Below are positions 1 through 5,142 of a DNA stretch of 5,705 nt, in pieces (the stretch's first letter is position 1; each line of letters opens with the position of its first letter). The notes beneath the pieces were generated by a model that worked only from the letters and a program-made list of their open reading frames with translations, was not told the origin of the DNA and did no database searches. The translations under genes and the position numbers were made by a program. The stretch spans positions 1-5,705 of the forward strand of contig JAAXUU010000106.1 in assembly GCA_013335845.1 (NCBI GenBank), given 5' to 3'. This DNA comes from Actinomycetota bacterium (GTDB lineage Bacteria > Actinomycetota > Coriobacteriia > Coriobacteriales > RUG844).

Positions 1-605
1 TTGACGAATCCCGCGACAGCCAACGGAACGATGGATGCTTCGGCACCACCGGCGATGATCGCGTCCGCATAGCCATGACGGATTGTGCGAAGGGCTTCCC
101 CGATTGCGGTACTACCGGTCGCGCATGCAGTCACAACAGCGACACAGGGTCCTTTGGCATTGAAGCGAATGGCGATATTCCCGGCAGCGATATTGGATAT
201 CATCTTTGGAACGAAATACGGTGATACCCTTCTCGGTCCGGCAGAGAGAAGCTTCGTGTGCTCATCGGAGAACGTCGTCATACCGCCCGTTCCGGATCCG
301 AAGTAGACGCCGAACCGCTCAGGTTCGATCGTCCCCATGAGCTCGCTGTCGTCCATAGCTTGGCAAGCCGCGGCGATCGCGTATTGCGAGTAGAGATCGT
401 TCTTACGGGCCTCGTCCTTATCCATATATATGAGCGGATCGAAATCCTTGACCTCTGCTGCAAGCTTCGCTTTGTAGTCCGTGGTATCGAACCTTGTGAT
501 GGGGCCGATTCCGTGGATTCCCGCGACAAGGTTCTGCCACGTCGAAGCAACGTCATTACCGACGGGAGTCACTGCTCCCAAACCGGTTATCACTACTCTG
601 TTCAC
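1..605 (-). CDS. fabF: 3-oxoacyl-ACP synthase II (FabF), N-terminal part, cut by window edge
   Basis: Elongating beta-ketoacyl-ACP synthase of cytoplasmic FASII: it condenses acyl-ACP with malonyl-ACP, releasing CO2. The frame reads 201 complete codons leftward before leaving the window, about half of the usual roughly 410 residues. The start is GTG at 605-603, giving MNRVVITGLGAVTPVG, the typical FabF N-terminus, and AGGAGG (615-610) lies 4 bases upstream. Thiolase-fold hallmarks are visible: the glycine-rich stretch FGSGTGGM near residues 102-109 and the nucleophile motif VTACATGS with active-site Cys161 (codon 125-123), followed by DAIIAGGAEASIVPL. The two catalytic histidines would lie beyond the edge. 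It starts 20 bases after fabG and is the last gene seen in the operon. FabB is the main alternative; the gene order and Gram-positive-like cluster favour FabF. Confidence 0.95.
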   Translation of the reverse strand, partial: MNRVVITGLGAVTPVGNDVASTWQNLVAGIHGIGPITRFDTTDYKAKLAAEVKDFDPLIYMDKDEARKNDLYSQYAIAAACQAMDDSELMGTIEPERFGVYFGSGTGGMTTFSDEHTKLLSAGPRRVSPYFVPKMISNIAAGNIAIRFNAKGPCVAVVTACATGSTAIGEALRTIRHGYADAIIAGGAEASIVPLAVAGFV

Positions 606-609
606 GAGT

Positions 610-615
610 CCTCCT
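610..615 (-). promoter_or_regulatory. Ribosome binding site of fabF
   Basis: AGGAGG on the minus strand, 4 bases before the GTG at 605. It is a full Shine-Dalgarno core and decides the GTG start. It lies in the 20-base fabG-fabF gap. Confidence 0.8.
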
Positions 616-625
616 AGTATCGCCA

Positions 626-1360
626 TTACATAGCCAATCCGCCATCGATCCGGATTACTTCACCGGTGATGTAGTTCGAGATATCCTGCGCCAGAAAAGC
701 AGCCAACTCGGCGATTTCCTCGGGCTTACCCATGCGTCCCAGCGGAACGCTCGTTAGGAGCGGATTGCCATTCGCAAGGTTCTCCGTCATTTCGGTCTGG
801 ATCAGACCGGGTGCGATCGCATTGCAACACACGTTCCGCGAAGCGAGTTCCCGTGCCACAGATTTCGTCAACCCGATGACACCGGCTTTGGACGCAGAGT
901 AATTCGCCTGACCGGGATTCCCCATGATTCCGGCAACGGAACTGATGTTGATGATCTTTCCACTGCGTTTCTTAAGGAACATGGGCGAACAATGCTTGAT
1001 CATGTTGAATGTACCCTTAAGGTTCGTATCCAAAACCTGATCGAACGCTTCTTCTTTCATGGACAGGATAAGACCGTCCCTGGTGATACCCGCATTATTC
1101 ACGAGGATATCAACCGAGCCCAAGGTGTTCTTCACCGCGTCCACGGTCATGCGCGTCTCTTCGAAATTGGAAACGTCACAGCGAAATGCCTCTGCACGGA
1201 CCCCCATCTGTCGAGCTTCACTGCAAACCTCGAGCGCCTTATCTTCATTACCGGAATAGATTACCGCGATATCTGCGCCCAACGAGGCGAACTTGAGGGC
1301 TATCGCTCTGCCGATTCCACGCGAAGCGCCTGTAATCAGCGCTATTTTTCCGTTAAGCAC
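626..1360 (-). CDS. fabG: 3-oxoacyl-ACP reductase (FabG)
   Basis: NADPH-dependent reduction of 3-oxoacyl-ACP to 3-hydroxyacyl-ACP, the first reductive step of each FASII cycle. It encodes 244 residues, the usual FabG length. It is a classical short-chain dehydrogenase with a single Rossmann domain: cofactor loop TGASRGIG (residues 10-17), NNAG (88-91), and catalytic tetrad Asn113, Ser141, Tyr154 and Lys158 in the YSASK motif. The stretch GNPGQANYSASKAG is typical of true FabG rather than a generic SDR. Translation starts at GTG (1360-1358), 8 bases inside the end of fabD, with the SD-like AGAGGTGG (1374-1367) lying inside fabD, so coupling to fabD is likely. Its place between fabD and fabF supports the assignment. 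Confidence 0.97.
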   Translation of the reverse strand: MLNGKIALITGASRGIGRAIALKFASLGADIAVIYSGNEDKALEVCSEARQMGVRAEAFRCDVSNFEETRMTVDAVKNTLGSVDILVNNAGITRDGLILSMKEEAFDQVLDTNLKGTFNMIKHCSPMFLKKRSGKIINISSVAGIMGNPGQANYSASKAGVIGLTKSVARELASRNVCCNAIAPGLIQTEMTENLANGNPLLTSVPLGRMGKPEEIAELAAFLAQDISNYITGEVIRIDGGLAM

Positions 1361-2273
1361 GACTTCCCACCTCTACAATAGCGTTTTTGAGACTTTCACT
1401 ATCTTCCACATTGAGCACGCGCACACCCGGTGCTATGCGGGAAACCAAACCGGACAGTACCTTTCCGGGACCCACTTCGATGAAGGTATCCGCACCCGCC
1501 GCCACCATATTCTCTATGGTTCGACTCCAAAGTACGGGGCTGCAAATCTGCTTTTCCAGAAGCTCCTTCAAGTCGTCTGAATAAGGTGAAGCCGAGACAT
1601 TCGAATAGAGCGGAATGATGGGATCCGAGAACTCGTATTCACTCAGCACAGCCGAGAATCGCTCTGCCGCTTCCGACATGAAGGGAGAATGGAAACCTCC
1701 GCTGACTTTCAAAGGAAGCGCTTTGCCGCCGAGTTCCTTGACGCGTTGCTTGAATAGCTCGAGCTCGCTTTTCTCTCCCGAGACCACGACCTGACCGGGG
1801 CAGTTGAAATTGACCGGATAGACCTGGGCGAACTCCTTGCAGAGGGCGACGACTGCTTCGTCGTCCAACTTAAGAACTGCGATCATGGCAGCGTCGGTCT
1901 TCTCTGCCGCTTTCTGCATCAAAGCCCCGCGATTACAGACCAACCGGAAACCGTCCTCATACGTCGCCGCGCCCGAAAACGCCAGGGCAGCGATCTCGCC
2001 GAGGGAGAAACCGGCGAGCATATCGGCCGTGACACCCGCCTCTTTAAGAGCGGCAGCGGCGGCCAGATCGACGCAAAAGAGGCACGGCTGTGTGTTCTCG
2101 GTTATGGAGATCTCTTCAATCGTCCCCGAAAAACACTGGTCCGAGGTTCCGGGCCGTACCCGATCTGCGATGTCGAATACCTCTCGAGCTGCTGCGCTGC
2201 TTTTATACAGCTCCTCGCCCATTCCACTGTACTGGGCGCCTTGACCCGAGAAAATGAAAGCTATTTTACCCAT
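1353..2273 (-). CDS. fabD: Malonyl-CoA:ACP transacylase (FabD)
   Basis: Moves malonyl from malonyl-CoA to the phosphopantetheine of ACP, supplying extender units to FabH and FabF. It encodes 306 residues, close to the E. coli enzyme (about 309). Motifs: N-terminal FSGQGAQ (residues 9-14, oxyanion glutamine Q11), nucleophile elbow GFSLGE with Ser90, Arg115 in LVCNRG (holds the malonyl carboxylate), catalytic His195 in GGFHSPFM, and EVGPGKVL (266-273). The common GHSLGE is GFSLGE here, a variant also seen in Gram-positive relatives. I chose ATG at 2273-2271 rather than the in-frame ATG at 2384, because MGKIAFIFSGQGAQ matches the family N-terminus and the longer form would add an arginine-rich tail overlapping fabK by over 100 bases. 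It overlaps the fabK end by 13 bases and the fabG start by 8. Confidence 0.97.
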   Translation of the reverse strand: MGKIAFIFSGQGAQYSGMGEELYKSSAAAREVFDIADRVRPGTSDQCFSGTIEEISITENTQPCLFCVDLAAAAALKEAGVTADMLAGFSLGEIAALAFSGAATYEDGFRLVCNRGALMQKAAEKTDAAMIAVLKLDDEAVVALCKEFAQVYPVNFNCPGQVVVSGEKSELELFKQRVKELGGKALPLKVSGGFHSPFMSEAAERFSAVLSEYEFSDPIIPLYSNVSASPYSDDLKELLEKQICSPVLWSRTIENMVAAGADTFIEVGPGKVLSGLVSRIAPGVRVLNVEDSESLKNAIVEVGSRA

Positions 2274-3205
2274 CGATCCGCATTCCTTAGAATCTGTTCC
2301 GCTTCGACGAATATCTCTTCGATGATCTCTGCGGCGGGCTGCTCTTTGGTGACCATACCGGCCACCTGTCCCGCAAGGAAACACCCTCGTTCGGTATCAC
2401 CTTCCACTGCTGCCAACCTCAGTGCGCCCGCAGCTTTGCCTTCCAGCTCCTCGTCCGTTTTAGCTTCATACTCCGTCTTCAGATATGCTCTGGAGAACGG
2501 CGTTTTCAAGCTGCGCACGGGATGCCCGAGGCGCTTGCCCGTCGTAACGGTAGCTATGTCATTCGCTTTCAGGATCTTCGCCTTGTATTCAGGGTGGACG
2601 GAGCACTCTTCGGCCACGAGGAAACGGGTTCCCAGTTGCACGCCTTGCGCGCCGAGCATAAAGGCTGCTGCGACCCCACGTCCGTCAGCGATACCGCCCG
2701 CCGCGATGACCGGGAGTGTTGTCGCGTCGCATACCTGCGGGACGAGCACCATGGTGGTCGTCTCACCCACATGGCCACCGCTTTCTCCGCCTTCTGCGAT
2801 CAGCGCGGAGGCTCCGACTCTCGTCATCAGCTTCGCCATGGCGACGGAAGCCACAACGGGAATAACATGGATTCCCGCTCCCAACCAAGCCTTCATATAC
2901 TTCGACGGGTTTCCTGCGCCGGTAGTGACGACCGCGACCTTCTCCTCGATCACCACTTCGGCTACTTCATCGGCAAAGCGGCTCATTAGCATGATGTTGA
3001 CCCCGAACGGTTTATCGGTCAACTCACGCGCGATATGTATCTGCTGCCTAAGATAGTCTGCGTTGGCATTCATAGCGGATATGATCCCAAGGCCACCGCC
3101 ATTGGAAACCGCAGCAGCCAGCTTTCCATCCGCTATCCAAGCCATTCCTCCCTGGAAAATCGGGTATTCGATTCCGAGAAGGTCGCAAACCGGTGTCTTG
3201 ATCAT
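2261..3205 (-). CDS. fabK: FMN-dependent enoyl-ACP reductase II (FabK)
   Basis: Reduces trans-2-enoyl-ACP to acyl-ACP with NADH through bound FMN, the last step of each elongation cycle. It encodes 314 residues, near the roughly 320 of FabK. It is a TIM-barrel protein of the nitronate monooxygenase/FabK superfamily: N-terminal YPIFQGGMAWIAD (residues 14-26), AVSNGGGLG (32-40), the characteristic AEGGESGGHVG (137-147) with the conserved His145, and the phosphate-binding segments PVIAAGGIADGRG (165-177) and GAQGVQLGTRF (185-195). By sequence alone a 2-nitropropane dioxygenase-like enzyme is possible, but its place between acpP and fabD makes FabK by far the better call. The start ATG (3205-3203) is 4 bases after the acpP stop. 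No FabI, FabL or FabV is visible here. Confidence 0.95.
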   Translation of the reverse strand: MIKTPVCDLLGIEYPIFQGGMAWIADGKLAAAVSNGGGLGIISAMNANADYLRQQIHIARELTDKPFGVNIMLMSRFADEVAEVVIEEKVAVVTTGAGNPSKYMKAWLGAGIHVIPVVASVAMAKLMTRVGASALIAEGGESGGHVGETTTMVLVPQVCDATTLPVIAAGGIADGRGVAAAFMLGAQGVQLGTRFLVAEECSVHPEYKAKILKANDIATVTTGKRLGHPVRSLKTPFSRAYLKTEYEAKTDEELEGKAAGALRLAAVEGDTERGCFLAGQVAGMVTKEQPAAEIIEEIFVEAEQILRNADRWVK

Positions 3206-3209
3206 GCGA

Positions 3210-3431
3210 CTACGGCCTCTTGGATTCGACGAACTCCGCGAACTCTCCGATAGTTTTCAGGCTGCCTTCCATCTCGATTTCGAAACCGAGTTCCTCTTCG
3301 AGCTCCATAACCATCTCAACGGTGTCCAGGGAGTCAATTCCGAGCGACTCGAATGTCGTCTCTTCCGTGATAGTAGCAACATCACAATCAAGACGATCAG
3401 CGATATTACGTGCAATTGTTTCAAATACCAT
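3210..3431 (-). CDS. acpP: Acyl carrier protein (AcpP)
   Basis: Small acidic cytoplasmic carrier that holds growing acyl chains as thioesters on 4'-phosphopantetheine and is shared by all the Fab enzymes here. It encodes 73 residues, typical of ACP. The prosthetic-group site is Ser34 in GIDSLDTVEMVMELEEELG (residues 31-49), followed by the acidic recognition helix. I chose the ATG at 3431-3429 because GGAGG (3444-3440) sits 8 bases upstream. The in-frame ATGs at 3446 and 3509 would give longer N-termini not seen in ACPs, and the SD would fall inside them. It is preceded by a 112-base structured leader and followed 4 bases later by fabK. Confidence 0.97.
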   Translation of the reverse strand: MVFETIARNIADRLDCDVATITEETTFESLGIDSLDTVEMVMELEEELGFEIEMEGSLKTIGEFAEFVESKRP

Positions 3432-3439
3432 TTTCAGTA

Positions 3440-3444
3440 CCTCC
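3440..3444 (-). promoter_or_regulatory. Ribosome binding site of acpP
   Basis: GGAGG on the minus strand with an 8-base spacer to ATG 3431. It fixes the ACP start against two longer in-frame options. Confidence 0.8.
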
Positions 3445-3466
3445 ATCGTTTTTCTGTCATTTTCAA

Positions 3467-3487
3467 AGGAAGGAATCGTCCCTTCCT
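3467..3487 (-). promoter_or_regulatory. Hairpin 2 in the acpP leader
   Basis: Perfect 7-bp inverted repeat AGGAAGG/CCTTCCT with a 7-base loop, GACGATT in the sense of the transcript. It can be extended by one outer G-U pair. It ends 22 bases before the acpP ribosome binding site. No U-tract follows, so it is not a standard intrinsic terminator. It could be an RNA stability or processing element or a translation control hairpin; the function is inferred. Confidence 0.5.
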
Positions 3488-3505
3488 CGCTGAACAAATC
3501 GTACC

Positions 3506-3526
3506 GCACTTGAATCGTGCAAGTGC
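3506..3526 (-). promoter_or_regulatory. Hairpin 1 in the fabH-acpP gap
   Basis: Perfect 7-bp inverted repeat GCACTTG/CAAGTGC with a 7-base loop, CACGATT in the transcript sense. The stem extends by a U-G and a C-G pair to 9 bp. It lies 17 bases after the fabH stop. There is no following U-run. Its loop differs from that of hairpin 2 at one base only. It may protect or define an mRNA end between fabH and acpP, or bind a protein; the role is inferred. Confidence 0.5.
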
Positions 3527-3543
3527 AGAGTAGAACCTACCCA

Positions 3544-4497
3544 CTACCATCTGATAACGCACGCGGCGCTGGATAGACCTCCGCCGAAGCTGCACAAAGC
3601 CAGATAGTCGCCCTCTTTGATCTTGCCCTCTCGATTCATCTCGTCGATCAGGAGAGGGATACTCGCAGCAGATGTATTACCGTAACGGTCTATGTTCGAG
3701 CAGAAGCGCTCCTGGGGAATATCCATCTTCCTCTTCGCCGCATCGATGATTCGGATATTCGCTTGGTGGGGAATAACCCACGTGATATCGGATTGCTGTA
3801 AACCGGCTTCCTCGATAACCTCGGGTACGTCTTGGCACATGGCGTTCACGGCGAATTTAAACGTCTCCTGCCCGTTCATATGCACATAGGGCTCCAAGGT
3901 TTCATTGTCATAGAACGGTGACATGCCTACGAATAGCGGGATTTTGATCACGCTGTCGCCGCCCTTCGCGAAGAGCTTCGATGAAAGGTACCCGTCACCC
4001 TCACCTAAGACCATAGCGCCCGCACCATCGCCGAAAATAACACAGGTGTTCCTGTCATTCCAATCGAGGATACGGCTCGTACGTTCAGCGCCGATCACGA
4101 GCATTTTTTTGACTTTCCCACGGGCGAAGAAACCTGCTGCCGTATCAAGCATGTAGATGAATCCCGAACAAGCGGCATTGATATCCATTGCCGGGCATGT
4201 CGCTCCGAGCATTCCCTGTGCCATACATGCCAAGGATGGAGATGCGTCATCCCCACTGATCGTCGCACAGAGGATCATATCGAGCTCTTCCGGCTTCGTC
4301 CCGCTCATCTCGAGCGCATTCAGCGCAGCTTGGTATGCCAAGTCCGCCGCAGTCTCTGTGGTGCAGACCCTGCGCTCTCGCACGCCAACCCTACTTGAGA
4401 TCCATTCATCGGACGTATCCAAGAAGGTTGATAGTTCGTCATTGGTCACAATGCGCGACGGAACGCTATGGCCCGTTCCCAGTATTCTAAAACTCAT
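3544..4497 (-). CDS. fabH: 3-oxoacyl-ACP synthase III (FabH)
   Basis: Starts FASII by condensing an acyl-CoA primer with malonyl-ACP to give 3-ketoacyl-ACP. It encodes 317 residues, the same as E. coli FabH. Thiolase fold with catalytic triad Cys110 (INAACSGF), His244 (VIPHQAN) and Asn274 (RYGNTSAAS). The N-terminus RILGTGHSVPSRIVTNDEL and the segment DEWISSRVGVRER are typical, as are GDGAGAMVL (156-164) and the C-terminal CSFGGGLSSAACVIRW. By alignment, the position of E. coli Phe87 in the primer pocket is Ser86 here, which may change primer choice. The ATG (4497-4495) overlaps the fabT stop in an ATGA arrangement with only a weak SD upstream, so it is probably translated by coupling to fabT. 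Acetyl versus branched primer use cannot be read from the sequence. Confidence 0.97.
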   Translation of the reverse strand: MSFRILGTGHSVPSRIVTNDELSTFLDTSDEWISSRVGVRERRVCTTETAADLAYQAALNALEMSGTKPEELDMILCATISGDDASPSLACMAQGMLGATCPAMDINAACSGFIYMLDTAAGFFARGKVKKMLVIGAERTSRILDWNDRNTCVIFGDGAGAMVLGEGDGYLSSKLFAKGGDSVIKIPLFVGMSPFYDNETLEPYVHMNGQETFKFAVNAMCQDVPEVIEEAGLQQSDITWVIPHQANIRIIDAAKRKMDIPQERFCSNIDRYGNTSAASIPLLIDEMNREGKIKEGDYLALCSFGGGLSSAACVIRW

Positions 4498-4952
4498 TTA
4501 ATCACTTCACTTGTCTTGTTGAAGAAATCGTTTAACTTCCCTATGGCACGAAGCAGATATTCCTGCTCGTTCTCACCGAACTCTTTTTCAATCTCACGGA
4601 CCATATTCATATGATACTGCCTATGGTATATGTCGACCTTCCGGCCTTCTCTTGTGAGATAGACACGAACGACTCGACCGTCCTTGCTGCACCCTCGTTT
4701 TTCCAGATATCCTTTATTCTCGAGTTTGTTTACAGCCACCGTAACGGAAGGCTTTGCGATTCTCAAATACTCTGCGATTTCGCTTACTGATTTCCCGTTT
4801 TCCTTATCCATGCCGACGCATTCGATAAGATGCATCTCGTTGATCGAGAGGTTGATTTTATCGTTGTGCTTGAGATACCCTTCCTCGACCCGTAGTATGT
4901 TGTTATAAACCTCAACCAACATACTATTCAATACATGTGGAAAATCTTGCAT
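4494..4952 (-). CDS. fabT: MarR-family regulator, FabT-like repressor of the fab operon
   Basis: Predicted winged-helix repressor of fatty-acid synthesis; FabT proteins of streptococci and lactococci bind DNA with acyl-ACP as co-repressor. It encodes 152 residues, usual for MarR. Visible parts: N-terminal dimerisation helix (about 5-30), LSINEMHLIECVG (35-47), helix-turn-helix SVSEIAEYLRIAKPSVTVAV (55-74) running into NKLENKGYL, then the wing with KDGRVVRVYLT (90-100) and its conserved Asp-Arg region, and the C-terminal dimer helices. Start ATG 4952-4950 has GAGGAG (4963-4958) 5 bases upstream. It is the first gene of the operon, placed as fabT is in streptococci, and its own promoter carries a near-perfect palindrome, so autoregulation is likely. 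The family call is firm; the name FabT rests on context. Confidence 0.88.
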   Translation of the reverse strand: MQDFPHVLNSMLVEVYNNILRVEEGYLKHNDKINLSINEMHLIECVGMDKENGKSVSEIAEYLRIAKPSVTVAVNKLENKGYLEKRGCSKDGRVVRVYLTREGRKVDIYHRQYHMNMVREIEKEFGENEQEYLLRAIGKLNDFFNKTSEVIK

Positions 4953-4957
4953 GGACG

Positions 4958-4963
4958 CTCCTC
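4958..4963 (-). promoter_or_regulatory. Ribosome binding site of fabT
   Basis: GAGGAG on the minus strand, 5 bases before ATG 4952. It directly follows the operator region, sharing base 4963 with its outer arm. Confidence 0.7.
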
Positions 4964-4992
4964 AGAAATTAGTTAGTCTAACTAACGTTCTG
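4963..4992. promoter_or_regulatory. Palindromic operator, probable FabT (MarR) binding site
   Basis: The core TTAGTTAGTCTAACTAA (4969-4985) is a perfect inverted repeat with 8-bp arms around one central base. An outer pair of arms, CAGAA (4963-4967) and TTCTG (4988-4992), extends the symmetry with unequal spacers of one and two bases. It begins 2 bases after the -10 box, so a bound dimer would cover the expected transcription start and block RNA polymerase. Size and symmetry fit a MarR-type dimer. That FabT is the binder is inferred from adjacency. Confidence 0.75.
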
Positions 4993-4994
4993 AA

Positions 4995-5023
4995 AATATA
5001 GACATCCACGCTGAGCTTGTCAA
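4995..5023 (-). promoter_or_regulatory. Sigma70-type promoter of the fab operon
   Basis: On the minus strand the -35 box TTGACA (5023-5018) is a perfect consensus, followed by a 17-base spacer (5017-5001) and a -10 box TATATT (5000-4995, five of six matches). Transcription should start near 4988, leaving a leader of about 35 bases before fabT. This is the only strong promoter I found in the window and probably serves the whole operon. The strength of the match suggests high basal activity held down by the adjacent operator. Confidence 0.8.
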
Positions 5024-5026
5024 GCT
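5014..5026. repeat. 13-bp palindrome over the -35 box
   Basis: AGCTTGTCAAGCT: perfect 6-bp arms around one central base. On the minus strand it contains the TTGACA -35 box. A one-base loop cannot form a useful RNA hairpin, so if meaningful it is a DNA-level site, for example a second regulator. It may equally be a chance extension of the -35 sequence. Confidence 0.4.
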
Positions 5027-5054
5027 TCTACAGAATTCGCGCACATAGTTTTGC

Positions 5055-5084
5055 GGTCGATTGAGCGACCTCTGATCGAGGTCG
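5055..5084. repeat. GC-rich inverted repeat between the ACR3 gene and fabT
   Basis: CGACCTC (5066-5072) and GAGGTCG (5078-5084) form a perfect 7-bp stem with a 5-base loop. An upstream GGTCG (5055-5059) could instead pair with CGACC (5066-5070), giving a competing hairpin. It lies 58 bases past the ACR3 stop, where a terminator would be expected, but no T-run follows on either strand. It could be a weak or factor-assisted transcript end. Apart from this, the stretch 5027-5142 shows no ORF, promoter or other feature I can support. Confidence 0.4.
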
Positions 5085-5142
5085 TACATGAGGCTATGAA
5101 CGAGAAAATGAATGAGGTTTGGTCGATGTCGTGGGCGTTGGT

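Noticed and set aside
258..617. Open frames on both strands in this region (119 codons plus, 92 codons minus)
   Set aside because: The true gene is fabF, read on the minus strand in another frame from GTG 605, with its catalytic Cys motif further along. These frames are shadows.
992..1381. Plus-strand open frame of 129 codons opposite fabG
   Set aside because: Fully antisense to FabG with all its motifs in place; no recognisable protein features.
1621..1990. FabD nucleophile motif reads GFSLGE rather than GHSLGE
   Set aside because: Catalytic Ser90, Arg115 and His195 are all present and Gram-positive homologues vary at this position, so I do not treat it as a defect.
2274..2384. Upstream in-frame extension of fabD by 37 codons
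   Set aside because: It would add an arginine-rich N-terminus unlike FabD and overlap fabK by over 100 bases. The ATG at 2273 matches the family start.
2241..3056. Long plus-strand open frame of 271 codons opposite fabK
   Set aside because: It is antisense to a clear FabK reading frame, is serine/alanine/proline-rich low-complexity in translation, and shows no family motif. It is a shadow of codon bias in fabK.
3432..3543. Internal promoter or second FabT operator before acpP
   Set aside because: No -35/-10 pair with acceptable spacing and no TTAGTTAG-like palindrome found in this gap by eye.
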